Positions 32,615 to 43,485 of a stretch of 64,000 bases of DNA are shown in pieces. This DNA comes from Blattamonas nauphoetae. Lineage: Eukaryota > Preaxostyla > Oxymonadida. The stretch lies in contig JARBJD010000001.1 of the NCBI GenBank assembly GCA_033064195.1, forward strand, positions 682,001-746,000, read 5' to 3'. Made by a program: the position numbers and the translations under genes. Within the stretch, counting starts at the first letter, position 1. Every line of letters begins with the position of its first letter. The notes under the pieces are model-generated. The model saw nothing but the letters and a program-made list of their open reading frames with translations. It was not told where the DNA came from and did no database searches.

Positions 32615-35600
32615 ATGTCAGACCTCCAGAATCTGGCCACAAAACTCAAAAATGTTGTTCGTGTTCTTGAAACGCGACTCGGATCCATCAAATCTTTGTT
32701 ATTTCTTCTCCATGTCTGTCTTACTTGTTTTTACATTGACTTTTCTTTCTGTTTTTTCACACCTATTTTTTCAGAGAATTAAGATGTTTCCGGATTCTGT
32801 TGTGAGTCAAGATGAATTAAAACGCATTCAGGCGATGAAAGAAAAAGATTATAATCATCGAGGTATCTTTCTGTTCTGGGCTACTCGTCCAGACTTTTTC
32901 TTGAACATATTCCGTCAATTCGTTGCATACCACAATATAATATGGCTTTATCCACGGAATTCTATCCATAAAACTCATTTTCTTCTTTTTTGTCTGTCTC
33001 TTTATCACAGAGGGGTCATTTTCACTCGGTCAAAATCTCAAGGAGATTGTCGCGCTGTATTCCTCAAATCTCGATGTTATTACATTCCAACTCGTTTCTA
33101 AGATCGTGTGTTATTCATGATTTGTCTATATCTTCTCTCAATTCCTGTCATTGTCACAAAAAGTCTGACCTTTTCGAAAACTACGGAACAGCTTCAACAT
33201 TCTCTGCAAATGATTTTTCAACCGTTCTAAACGAACTCAAGAAAGTTGTCTCCAGTGAACCACATCTTCCACAACAAACCACAACTCATCTCGCCGAACC
33301 TTCGAACAACGATCTCCATCTCCTGGTTCCTCCTTCCATCCAGCATTATTTCACAGAGACATTCTTCCTTAGCTTCAACAATATCAAACAATTATCCACT
33401 TTAATAGATGCAGCAATCTCAAATCCTGACGGGCCGCTCTTCCAAACGCCAGACAAGGGTAAATCTCAGGGGGTCAACCAATCAATACTAAAGATGTCTT
33501 TGACGGCGTCAATTGCACTCAAGAATATGTCTTATCACAAAGAAGATCATTCTAGACTTTTGCGGCTTGGAACCATCTTTCAAGCCAATGTGGACACAAC
33601 CACAAAAATCTTCGATGAACTCGTCAAACTCACAACTGACATCCTCAAACCATTGGAACAAAGGAGAAAAAGTTTGAGTCGTGATGAAACTGATGAAAAT
33701 CAACGGGATGACTCTGAGAAGAAAGGGTCAGAACGAACCCCTGACAAAAGACATGACACACATCCAGGAAAACAGAAGCTTCCACGAGGGAGAAAGGAAC
33801 AAAGGCAAGACGGCCGAGGTGGAAGATCACAAAAGCGGAAAACATCCAACGTCCCGCCCACGAAAAGTCCCGCGTCCACCTTCACTGAGACGCCAGACGT
33901 AACAGAACCTCACACCCCAACCTCGAATCAATTCTTCCGGGCTCCGCAATCTCCCCGAATCCCTTCTCTCAGCACGACAGACCTTGGCGTTGTTGCATTC
34001 AAAGGGCTCCGACGAGTCCGCAGCATTTCGGCTGGGCCGTCATTGCGAATGATGTATGACGCTGATCGTCGGACAGAAGAAATGGAAGTGTTGGAGGAAA
34101 CTATCATCAATTCGACACTCAGTCCCTTGTCGGTCAAGTCAGAAGACATCAATCTTCTTCTGCAGCTGAAGACCACAGCATATATTTCGGACAGCTCACA
34201 GCAGCAGAGCGAAATGGAGAAACGGAAGAAAAAGAGAAAACGGTCACGATCGGTTATTCCTCTCATACTTCATGTTCCTCTCGCTTCTTCATCCATCCAC
34301 ATCCGCAACCCGGTCATGTTGGAATGTCCTCCCATTCAATACGTGATGTGCTACCTCGCGCAAACATACACTTTGAAACTTACGAGAATCGTGGATAGTC
34401 TTCGAACCGACCAAATCACCACTCGACAGCACACGATGTATCGAACGATTCGGCAGATCTCACTCACATCTGCACTCGACCTTGCTCACTTCTTTGGGAT
34501 GGAGACACAGCCAATTGTGGATGCGATTGCTCCCATCAAAAAGATCGAGGTCTCGAAGCCATCCATGTGGGGAGATCTGTCAGACCAGAAAACATCAGAA
34601 GCGATGGGGTCATGTCTCTTGAAACCTGTCCGATTTGGGATTATTTCTGATGCGACTTGTGTCAATCGTCTTGCCGAGTATTCCATGCGTCTCTCGCAGA
34701 GTTTCTCCACCCTTCCTTCTCTCTTCTCAAATGAAATGGTGCTGGTGGCGTCGCTTCTTTCATTTCCATTTGATTCCATTCAGCCAATCCGAAATGACAT
34801 TGAATCTCTTCCCACTTCTGTTTCGAAGCTCCTCATTCACTTCTTCCTGGACAGCGAATCAGACACCGATCGTCCTGGACAATACATACAAGATATCAGC
34901 ATCCACCAAGCCCAGCTTCTTCTTGTTTCTTTTGTGTCCTTCTTCGTCACCCCCGCAATGTTCGACTTCAAGCGATTTCCACTCCCAACATCATCTTCGT
35001 TCCTCCATCTTTTGCGGTCACTTCGACTTGTTATCCATCTCCTTTCCCGCTTTCGGAAGGAGTCGATGAGGCATAATTCCCCCCGATCGCTCTCCGTAAC
35101 CCTTCATAGCTCTCTCTATCCAGAATTAACAGAGGAGGATGAAGAGACTCCCCCGTCACCCGAAGAACTCACCAAGATTGTATCGACTTGCCTCATCGAC
35201 TCGACGTCCTCCACACACTTCTACCTCCTCACACCGAACGAGAATGAGAACAAACTTCCACTCACAACACCACTCCTCCGATCGTTCCAGCGGTTGGAAC
35301 AACCTTCGCGCAAAGGGTCCATCCGGTCGTTTCCGAGTGAGATTGGGACGATGGAAAATGTCTCCATTACTCAGAATTCGATGGAGACAGGTTCGCCAAT
35401 GGATCAGCTTCTCAACCAAGCAGTCCATACGTTCAACCAAGTCATCATCAAAGCGAAGCGACAACTCCGTCTCATCATCCGAGGATACACACGCTCTCTC
35501 ATATCCGACTCTGCCAACACGAAACCAGACAGTTACTTCACCCAAAAAAAGAACATCAATTCACTCACATCACCCAGTTTTATAGAAAGGGCCACGAAGA

Positions 35601-38422
35601 TCTATGTTCTTGAGCCGTCTCTCCCATTTCACATTGATCAACCATCTGTCCCATACCAGCACTCACCTCTGAATAAGTCGGATTCTGTCCCACTGACTCA
35701 TCCGAAGATAGTCACTGCGATGACGATGCTACTCCACCCACTCTTCTGGAAGATTCTTCCGTCACCAGTCTCACAGTCTGTGGGGAAGCTCTCCCTCACC
35801 AATATTGTGAACCAGGGGTATCTGACATTCAATGCGTCCATCGACAAAAAGCTGAGCGGGACAGAGTCTCTCTCAGACCAGCAAAGACCACAAACTGGCC
35901 AAGCAAATTCGATCATTGCTGATCTGTTCACAGAAGCATCACAACCGAAAACGAAGCAGAGTGTGAACGACCATGTTTTTGGATCCGCTTTCATCAACCA
36001 TTCCAGACGACGGAAGAAACGTGAAGGATCGGGCACGGCGATTGTGGACAAAGGATCGCTCGGACGGATCCTCACTCGGTACGAGAAGGTCACTGCGTCT
36101 CAGCTCGACCATGTCTCTCAAAATGCCATTCTGACATCGTCGTTCTCTTTGAATCCAATCGAGCTTGTCTCGTTGTTCCGACTGCGAGGAATCATCGCTG
36201 CTCGGAAGATTCAGCGGTTCTATCGACGGTACCGAGGGATTCAGAAAGCAGCTGAGAGTGATCGGATCAGCCAGTACGAAAGAAAAGCATCGCAATACGT
36301 CCGAGCCATCCTCCACAATTCTCGCCCTCCGCCAGCTGTGGAGATTCAAGCGGTGATGGACAAGGAATTGGCAGAGAGAATCGTCGACAAGGCGAAATGG
36401 ATGGATTCCATCATCCTATTCCAAGCTGTCGTCCGTCGAAGACTCGTTCAAAACGACGTCGCTCGACAGGTCAGAGCAGCCCAAACTATCGTTGCGGCGA
36501 TTCGTGTCCACATTTCTCGAAAAGTGTTGGAGAAGTCGAAGGAGAAACGGAGGAAATATCAGCACTCGATCTCGAGACGAACCACTCAGATGTATTATCG
36601 CTTGAAATCGATTGTGGACACGCATTATGAGACAATGGCGAGGGAGGTGTTGGCAATGAACAAGCTGCATCATCTCGTTATGGGCTTCTCCAAACTTATT
36701 GTGTACTGCGATCAAACACACACTGATGACACGGAGACACCTCAAACACACAGCGCCTCCAACACATCACGAGACCACTCCACTCTCTTCACTCAGCCAG
36801 TCTCAAGTGTTCAGCACAAAGCGCATTTGGAGACACATCAGATCCGATCGATGCATCTTCTGACAACCTTCGCTCAGAAGATGAGGATGGATGTGGAGGA
36901 CGTGCTGGTGCAGAATTTTGACGGGATGATGAATACGTTCAATGCACTATACGTCGAAATGCTCGAGTGGCATCGGGACTTCACTGTCAAGTTCCTCGGA
37001 TCTCAGACGGAACTCAACGAACAGATCCCTTTCTTCTCAAGTAAGAATGATTTGAAAGAAGTCTTTTTTGTCTCTGACGAGCCAACACGGCCTTCACGTC
37101 ACGAGATTCATCATTCTCCTCCAGTTCAAGAAGTGAAGCAACGATCGAAAGCGACACCCCGCCTCATCACATTCTCCAACAACAAATCAATGACCACAGA
37201 AGACTGCTGGAAGAAATGGATGAAACAAAACAATTTCGTCCCTGAGCCTGTAGTCGTCCCGCCAGAGCCTGAAGTCGTTGTGGAAGAGAAAAAGAACACA
37301 TTTCATGATGCTCTCCTGAGCTATCCGAAAACAACATCGGCATTCACTGGGAATCTTGTCGTGTTTGACCACCAGCATCATCAATCGATCCCTCCAGAGA
37401 TGATCTCGTTCAGTGCGCTCGATGAGCACCACAAGAGCGAGGAAGGAGTGGCATTCTTTCCAAAATATGATGCGGAATCGGTTTATGAGTCGCGACCACA
37501 ATCGTCTGAGCTGAGCGTAACATCTCAATTGGAACCATCTGACCCACAGCCCAAATTCACAGAGCATTCCTTGTTTGAACCGGTCGACGAACAGTTCGAC
37601 AAATTTGAGGACGCGCAGGGTGAGGAAGAGGAGGAGGATGAGGAAGATGACGATAATGACATGTTTGAGTTGGATGGATCGAAATACGGGCAGGATTTTG
37701 GACAAACAGGAAGTTCAATCCACACCGATTCTCATCGCAGTGTGAAATCTCTGGACATCAAAGATCCGGATGAACAGGATGAAGATCATCACAATCTGCC
37801 AGCTATCAACATCGGAAATATGTCAACAGTGATCTCACCGATTGATGAGGAAGAGGAGGGATCGCAAGGCAATGATGATCCCAATTTGGCCACACTCTTT
37901 CTTTCGCCTGCTCCTTCTCTGCCACGCATCGGTTTCTCAGACATTACTCCGTCCGGTTCTCCACATCTTGAAGAATCTCTGGACCCTGTTGAGTCGGCAC
38001 ATGATCTGCGCTCGCTTGACTTCGACACCCCGTCCATCCCAGCGTCTCCTCAAACATCTTCGGCTTACCACGACGTCGCAGATATATTTGAGGGGATCTT
38101 CCGGTCTGTGTGGAGCCAGATTGAGAGTGAGGATTGTATGTCACAGTTGGAGCTGCCACTCGTCCAGGACGACCTTGACGAAGACACACTGAGTATCTCG
38201 AATGTTTCTGACTCATTCTTCGATGACGACTCGCACGGCGAGGATGACTTGAGGATCTTTCTTGACGAGTTGAACATGGTTGACCACGAGGGTGACGAAG
38301 ACTTCTTCTATCGGGGATCAGCTCGCAGTCGGCGGAGAGGTGGGTCTCAGATCACTCTCAGTCATCCAGGGATCAACACTAGTTCGAACAGGAGTAGTTT
38401 TGTTCAAGGGATGAATTCGTAG
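32615..38422 (+). CDS. Giant IQ-motif protein, unknown function
   Basis: About 1,880 residues. Small 5' exons (ATG at 32615, MSDLQNLATKLKNV; then MFPDSVVSQDELKRIQ; then EGSFSLGQNLKEIVALYSS) are spliced to one uninterrupted exon of more than 5.2 kb starting near 33171. The N-terminal 200 residues are helical, followed by a basic disordered stretch (about 33640-33950) and a large, probably folded helical region. Near 36180-36540 are calmodulin-binding-type IQ helices (ARKIQRFYRRYRG; LFQAVVRRRLVQ; AAQTIVAAIRVHIS). The C-terminal 450 residues are acidic and disordered, with EEEEEDEEDDDNDMFEL. I do not recognise the family. A cytoskeletal or ciliary calmodulin-binding scaffold is a guess from the IQ repeats and the neighbouring CFAP58. 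Confidence 0.75.
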
Positions 38423-38615
38423 CGAATCATCATTCCTCTTTATTTGGTAATCAGCCTCAGTGAATGAGGTGATTGTCTTCTTTCTTCAACCGTCTTGATT
38501 CCGCATTTCATCTGACATGTTTATGGAGCCCAGATTTGAGAAACAAAGTGACAATGATGCAAGAAATGATGAGAGTAATATTTGCGGAGAAATCAAGAAG
38601 AATTAACACCACTTC

Positions 38616-40046
38616 TCAAACCTTCACCCAAACTTGAGGCTGCCCATCTGAGAACGTGACCTTGACACCCGCATCTGTGACAACCTGTGTCTCGTTGGTG
38701 AACACATTTTTAAGTTTGTCGCCTTTCTTGTACGGGTTGTATGCGACGAACAGAGTGTCGAGTGAGTTTCCTCCTCCGATTCTCGTCGTGCAGACCAGCA
38801 CAGTTCCACGAGAGTAGATATACACGTCATCTGTTTTGTACCTCTGGATGTGCTCCTCCTTAATTGCGATAGTCTTCCGAACGTCGGTCAATATCCTGAT
38901 GAATTTGTAGAGTTCGGTGTTTTGGTTAAATTTTGTGTTCCAAAGCGATTCTCTGTTCAATGGGTCGTCTCCACCGTTAAATCCCTGTTCTGCCCCGTAG
39001 TAGACAAGGGGGATGTGGACGTGGAGGAGGGTAAGGGCGAGGGCATTCTTGTAGGCGATTATGTCATCGAAACCATGGAGAAATCGGGCATTATCGTGAT
39101 TATCAAGAAAGCCGCCAAGGGTAGTCTCATCGAGACCTGCTTCTTTGCAGTTATTGATGACGGTTTCGATGTCATGACAAGTTCTTCCATTCTGCTTTTT
39201 GAAGACATCTTTCACGACGAAATAGAGAGGGTAATGCAATTGTCCTGACATATGTTCTTGGTATCCACGAATATATGCAATTCGATCATCAAAAACTTCT
39301 CCAAGCATGTACACATTGGGCATGCGCTGTCTCAATTCCTTCCAGAAGAACATGGGAACGTGCTTCACCGTATCGACACGAATACCGTCAAGTTTGTATT
39401 TTTCTATAATCCATGTGGCCCAGTTGATTAGTTCATTTGTAACCCAAGAATCTTCCTGTTTTAAATCAGGGAGATTCGAGAGACGACAATCCTCGCAGAA
39501 TGTTTGGTTTCCCCAGTCATCCTTACTCTCACAAATTGGATGGTAGTATTCCTCTTTGTTGAATGGGATAATGTGGGAGAAATCTTCATCCATATCAGCA
39601 ACATGATTGAAAACAAGATCGACCATGACCCAGATGTCTCGTTTGTGGCATTCTGTGATTAATTCCACGAGATCTTCTTCGGATCCAAAGTGTGGATTCA
39701 GAGTATAAAAATTTGTGGCATGGTAGCCATGGTATGATCCTTCTTTATTCTGGACGATTGGTGAGATCCAGATTGCATTCATTCCAAGGTTTTCGATATA
39801 ATCGAGGTGATTAATGATACCTCTGTATGTTCCCCCGCAATATTGTTTCAAAAGAGTGCAAGGTTCTGAGGTTTCTTCACTGGTTGCGAAGCGATCTGTC
39901 AGAATCTGGTAAATAATTCTATCCTTCCATTCTTCATCAGAATGGCCAAGTCGATACTGTTTGAAAGGAAGCCAGAGCTTTGGAAATACATAAGGAATGA
40001 TGAATAAGAGTATAGATGAGATCATCGTGACGTCGATCTGGGCCAT
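38616..40046 (-). CDS. Secreted or membrane-anchored GH13 alpha-amylase
   Basis: A glycoside hydrolase family 13 enzyme acting on alpha-1,4-glucans (starch or glycogen). From the ATG at 40046 the N-terminus is a hydrophobic signal peptide or anchor (MISSILLFIIPYVF). The catalytic barrel starts at DRIIYQILTDRFA. Conserved regions are present: I VDLVFNHVADM, II DGIRVDTVKH (nucleophile Asp), III MLGEVFDDR (acid/base Glu) and IV GGFLDNHDNARF (transition-state Asp). The calcium-site style GSYHGYHATNFY and a C-terminal beta domain ending QPQVWVKV are also visible. The enzyme is about 475 aa and intact, in a single exon. An alternative start is 45 bp upstream. It is divergent from the protease gene across a 116-bp gap. 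Confidence 0.93.
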   Translation of the reverse strand: MAQIDVTMISSILLFIIPYVFPKLWLPFKQYRLGHSDEEWKDRIIYQILTDRFATSEETSEPCTLLKQYCGGTYRGIINHLDYIENLGMNAIWISPIVQNKEGSYHGYHATNFYTLNPHFGSEEDLVELITECHKRDIWVMVDLVFNHVADMDEDFSHIIPFNKEEYYHPICESKDDWGNQTFCEDCRLSNLPDLKQEDSWVTNELINWATWIIEKYKLDGIRVDTVKHVPMFFWKELRQRMPNVYMLGEVFDDRIAYIRGYQEHMSGQLHYPLYFVVKDVFKKQNGRTCHDIETVINNCKEAGLDETTLGGFLDNHDNARFLHGFDDIIAYKNALALTLLHVHIPLVYYGAEQGFNGGDDPLNRESLWNTKFNQNTELYKFIRILTDVRKTIAIKEEHIQRYKTDDVYIYSRGTVLVCTTRIGGGNSLDTLFVAYNPYKKGDKLKNVFTNETQVVTDAGVKVTFSDGQPQVWVKV

Positions 40047-40162
40047 GGTGAATTCGCTCGGCTTTTGAAGACCTTCCCGCAATTTCCACATGATTCATGC
40101 AACTTTCCAGCACACTTACCTTTTTATTTAACCTCTTCTCACACATATTTGGTTAACACTTG
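40047..40162. promoter_or_regulatory. 116-bp divergent promoter, amylase / protease
   Basis: This short AT-rich gap lies between the ATG codons of two secreted hydrolases. It contains TTTTTATTTAACC at about 40121-40133, an AT-rich element, but no motif I can name. A shared promoter could co-express the two digestive enzymes. Confidence 0.4.
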
Positions 40163-41578
40163 ATGCTTCTCATTCTCCCTGTGCTACTCTTCTTTCATCG
40201 ACTCTTTCTGCAACCCATCTCTTATGAAAAGGCTATATCACGCTCCTCATCTTTCAGTCCGCCCAATGCTGATATTTGCAACAACACCATAGATATCTTT
40301 GATCCTAATCCACCACCAGTTATCTCATACGGCCTTCGGTTCACACCAGAAAGTATTAAGCGACAATATGAATATCCACCTTCACCATTTGAACTTTCTG
40401 TTCAACAGTCAATCCCCGAAAACTATGATCCACGAACAAAATACCCACAATGCCTCTCTCTGAAGACTATCCTCAACCAAGGAACATGTGGTGCTTGTTG
40501 GGCTTTTGGTGCCAGTGGACTAGCAGCAGATCGACTTTGTATGGCGGGTGTAGCCAATTTTGTCCCTTCTCCACAATATCCATTGAGTTGCGATCGAGTG
40601 TGTCTCTCGGGCACAAGGCAGTGCAACATGGGTTGTAACGGTGGTTTCATGGGACCAGCCTGCGATTTTACAACAAGGCAATTTGTTACAACGTTGGAAT
40701 GTGTTTCATATCGAGGTAAGGAAGGACGGTGCCAAACAGCATGCGACAACAACCAACCCTTTGTGAACGGAACAAACACTTGGAAAGGGTCGTCATTCCG
40801 GCATCTCAAAACAGAGTCAGAGATTATGACAGCAATTTATCTGCGCGGAAGTGTGACAGCTGGGTTCCAAGTGTACTCCGACTTTGAACAGTATCGAGGA
40901 GGTGTGTATACGCATCGAAGCGGGCAGCATCGCGGCGGGCACGCGATTAAGATTGTTGGGTGGGGTGTGGAAGGGGGGCAGAAGTATTGGCTGTGTCAGA
41001 ACAGTTGGGGGTCGAGTTGGGGAGAAGGGGGGTATTTCAAGTTTTTGCGAGGCAGCAATCATTGTCAGATGGAAAGCGAAGTGTGGGAGACCACTTTTGA
41101 CCTCCAACCCCCTCCCACTCCTGACCCAGATCCCGAACCTGAACCCGAGCCTGAACCAGAACCTGAGCCAGAGCCTGAACCGGAACCACATCCATCGAAA
41201 ACATGCAAAACGACTGTGAATGGAAAGACTGAGACAGGACGGGTCATGCTTATTCCAACAGATGTCTGCTCTCACGTGAACTACTCAGTGTGCTTGGCAG
41301 GTAGCTTCTGCGAAAAGGAGAACGCAATCAAGGATGCTCTGAAACTCATCGAAAACAATCCACAAGCGTCTTCGTGTCTGAAACAAGCAAAGTCTTTCCT
41401 CTGCGCAACTTCGTTCCCGATGTTTGATCAGAAGACAAACGTAACGTACGGTCCATGCAAGCAATCCTGCGATTGGTTCACGTTCAGATGCCGACGATGG
41501 CTGAATGGATCGTTCCCGTTCCCAGATTGTTCCAAGTACCCAACAGACAAGTGTTGGAGTCCGGAAGTCAGTGATTGA
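40163..41578 (+). CDS. Cathepsin B-like protease with Frizzled-like domain
   Basis: A secreted papain-family (C1A) cysteine protease in one exon, 471 aa. The signal peptide is hydrophobic (LLILPVLLFFHRLFL). A propeptide of about 60 residues precedes the catalytic domain (about 84-312), with QGTCGACWAFGA (Cys112), GGHAIKIVGWG (His260) and CQNSWGSSWGEGG (Asn280). GCNGG and HCQMESEV indicate the cathepsin B branch, but no paired-histidine occluding loop is seen. Residues about 315-345 form a Pro-Glu repeat linker. The last 120 residues have 11 cysteines, including KSFLC, GPCKQSCDWFTFRC, FPFPDC and KYPTDKCW, the spacing of a Frizzled cysteine-rich domain. One Cys expected after the FLC block is replaced (FPMFD). 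This fusion is unfamiliar to me. The start is ATG 40163. Confidence 0.9.
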   Translation: MLLILPVLLFFHRLFLQPISYEKAISRSSSFSPPNADICNNTIDIFDPNPPPVISYGLRFTPESIKRQYEYPPSPFELSVQQSIPENYDPRTKYPQCLSLKTILNQGTCGACWAFGASGLAADRLCMAGVANFVPSPQYPLSCDRVCLSGTRQCNMGCNGGFMGPACDFTTRQFVTTLECVSYRGKEGRCQTACDNNQPFVNGTNTWKGSSFRHLKTESEIMTAIYLRGSVTAGFQVYSDFEQYRGGVYTHRSGQHRGGHAIKIVGWGVEGGQKYWLCQNSWGSSWGEGGYFKFLRGSNHCQMESEVWETTFDLQPPPTPDPDPEPEPEPEPEPEPEPEPEPHPSKTCKTTVNGKTETGRVMLIPTDVCSHVNYSVCLAGSFCEKENAIKDALKLIENNPQASSCLKQAKSFLCATSFPMFDQKTNVTYGPCKQSCDWFTFRCRRWLNGSFPFPDCSKYPTDKCWSPEVSD

Positions 41579-41746
41579 AGAGTCACTGACAGTATTGTCT
41601 ATATGTTTTTAATTAATCCTCTCGCAACTCTCTGATCCATTTTCTCTGAAAACGATTTTCTGAAAACAAGACGAATTATGAGGAGAAAACAAAACAGAAA
41701 AGGTCGTAAAGTGCTGTCTCATCTCATTTCATCTGTGATATCGATT

Positions 41747-42658
41747 CTACAACTGATCGAGGCTGACAGAATGAACTCTGATGACGGATGGATGTGAAAA
41801 GTCAATGCTATTTGATGGATGATCATCCCGAATATGAACAATAAAAGAAGATTCTTCCGAGGGTGACATTGTGACATTGAAGAGATCATTTTGCCTTTCT
41901 TCTGGTGGTGGACCACGGCTCTGTGACTGAATCATGGGGGAGTTTGGTTGGATGGGAGAATTGCTTTTAAGAGGACTGTTCTCTGATTGAATCTGTGGAG
42001 AATGAGAATGTGGACTGGAGGGGTGATTTTTGGGGGAGTTCATACGAAGTGGAGTGAGAGATTCTGGAGATGATGGAGAGGTGGAACGAGAAGGAGAATG
42101 TCGAATGAATTTATGACAATGGGGACATTGAGGAGGTGAGCTGTTAGTAGAATCATCATCAGAATCGATGTTGTCATCTCTGAACTGTTTTGTCTGCTGA
42201 TTTCTATTGCTCACGAGATCGTAGAATGAACGGCCAGAACTAGCGGAGTATCGAGGCTGTGGGTGGTTAAATCCAAGAGGAAAGTGATAGGTTCGATCAG
42301 GTCTGTGTTGTTCTGGAGCATTATGTTGAAAAGAGTTTCGGTTTTCTCTTTGGAGAATCAATTGTCTCTCCTCCTTGGCTAATTGGTCTCTTAAACGTCT
42401 AATTTCTCGTTTACGAGAAAATTCATAAGATTTTCGAGAATGGTGATTGTGTGATGACAGATTATCAATCTCTGTTGCCGTACGAGCGAACCTTTTATCC
42501 GTGGGAAAACTGAACTGTGGATATGCTTTGTATGTTTCTGGAAAATCGTGTTTTGATATTGAACTCCTTGTGAGAGAATTAAAAGAAATGCCTCCCGATA
42601 AAGTGTATGGTCTTGTTGTAGAGAAGTGAGTTTGATTCATGGAAAAACTGTAGGGCAT
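41747..42658 (-). CDS. Unidentified Ser/Pro-rich protein, about 300 aa
   Basis: One exon from the ATG at 42658 (MPYSFSMNQTHFS). It holds a short basic coiled coil (EIRRLRDQLAKEERQL), a possible zinc knuckle (PPQCPHCHKFIRH) and a long disordered Ser/Pro/Asn tract with many SP dipeptides. The C-terminal 45 residues look ordered and acidic (EESSFIVHIRDDHPSN) and end VSLDQL. The SP-rich tract would suit proline-directed kinases. I do not recognise a family. Its start codon lies 15 bp from that of the PRCC-like gene on the opposite strand. Confidence 0.6.
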   Translation of the reverse strand: MPYSFSMNQTHFSTTRPYTLSGGISFNSLTRSSISKHDFPETYKAYPQFSFPTDKRFARTATEIDNLSSHNHHSRKSYEFSRKREIRRLRDQLAKEERQLILQRENRNSFQHNAPEQHRPDRTYHFPLGFNHPQPRYSASSGRSFYDLVSNRNQQTKQFRDDNIDSDDDSTNSSPPQCPHCHKFIRHSPSRSTSPSSPESLTPLRMNSPKNHPSSPHSHSPQIQSENSPLKSNSPIQPNSPMIQSQSRGPPPEERQNDLFNVTMSPSEESSFIVHIRDDHPSNSIDFSHPSVIRVHSVSLDQL

Positions 42659-42673
42659 GATCGTGGTTTTTCG
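42659..42673. promoter_or_regulatory. 15-bp head-to-head interval
   Basis: The start codons of the unidentified minus-strand gene (42658) and the PRCC-like gene (42674) are separated by only 15 bp. In-frame extensions upstream of either ATG begin only with non-ATG codons, so the spacing stands unless an upstream 5' exon exists. Confidence 0.45.
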
Positions 42674-43328
42674 ATGACTTCGAAAGATCACGACATCAAA
42701 GATTCAGAATCTGATCAATCTGACACAGAAAGTAGTGATGATATTCCTCTTCATGAACTACTCGGTTTGTCGGCTGGTTTGGAATCCAAAGAAGAAAAAG
42801 GTGAAAAAAGAGTTCGACGGTCAGAACCTTCACCTCAACTTCCGCCCCCAACGAAAATTCATCATTTAGAACCGCAGTGTTCCATGAATCTTTCTGATGC
42901 CCCTCAACCAGCTCAGCAATCCATCGTAACCAATCCACCGTCGAGTGTCGTCTTGACTGAAAACAAACTACCAGAAAATGTTTCACAACAAGCACTACCA
43001 AAGACAAAGAAGCGAAGAGGTCCATTTGATTATGATGAAAGTCAGTTGATCAAGATCAACCAAGATGATCTTCAGAAAAGGCATGATGGAGAAGAATTTA
43101 TCATAAAACGACCAACTGCAACAGCTAATTTAGTATGTTACTTATGTATTTATCGTTTTCCTCCAGCCTACATCTCGGAGTCAAGTACACACAAAAGTGG
43201 AGAGAACTCGTCATCAGATCACGTATCTTCTTACTGAATCCCAAGATAAATTGCCAATGCTTGAAGAAAAGTGGGCCGAAGGTGCACGAAAGAGAATGGA
43301 AGGAAGAAAGCGATATGGGTTCATTTAA
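42674..43328 (+). CDS. PRCC-like nuclear protein (C-terminal PRCC domain)
   Basis: PRCC-family proteins are nuclear, associate with splicing factors, and in animals bind MAD2B. The N-terminal 150 residues are acidic and disordered (DSESDQSDTESSDDIPLHE), with a basic patch KKRRGPFDYDESQLI. A 36-nt intron (about 43133-43168) joins the conserved C-terminus: RTRHQITYLLTESQDKLPM, then EEKWAEGARKRMEGR and the end KRYGFI. This mirrors the human PRCC end (HQISYLIHQAKERELELK, then QAKYGF). Only the spliced frame gives this conserved end, so the intron is well supported. About 205 aa, shorter than the animal protein because the proline-rich part is missing. Confidence 0.75.
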
Positions 43329-43485
43329 GGCATCATTCTTTTGAATCACTTCATACAACCTTGCAAAAATCATAAATCTTGACTAAGTGCTGTCTCAGAA
43401 GTCTTTCTCAATAAATTATTCCATGATTGGCTGGCGAAGTGAAATTAAGAAGGTGGTGGGATGTAAAAGGGAATCAACTTGTTTC

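Noticed and set aside
38616-40046. Recent bacterial origin of the amylase
   Set aside because: It is a single exon, but single-exon genes are common here, and base use looks like its neighbours. A tree would be needed, so no claim is made.
41110-41190. Pro-Glu repeat of the protease as a simple-sequence artefact or frameshift
   Set aside because: The frame is continuous into a Cys-rich domain with conserved spacing, so the repeat is a genuine linker.
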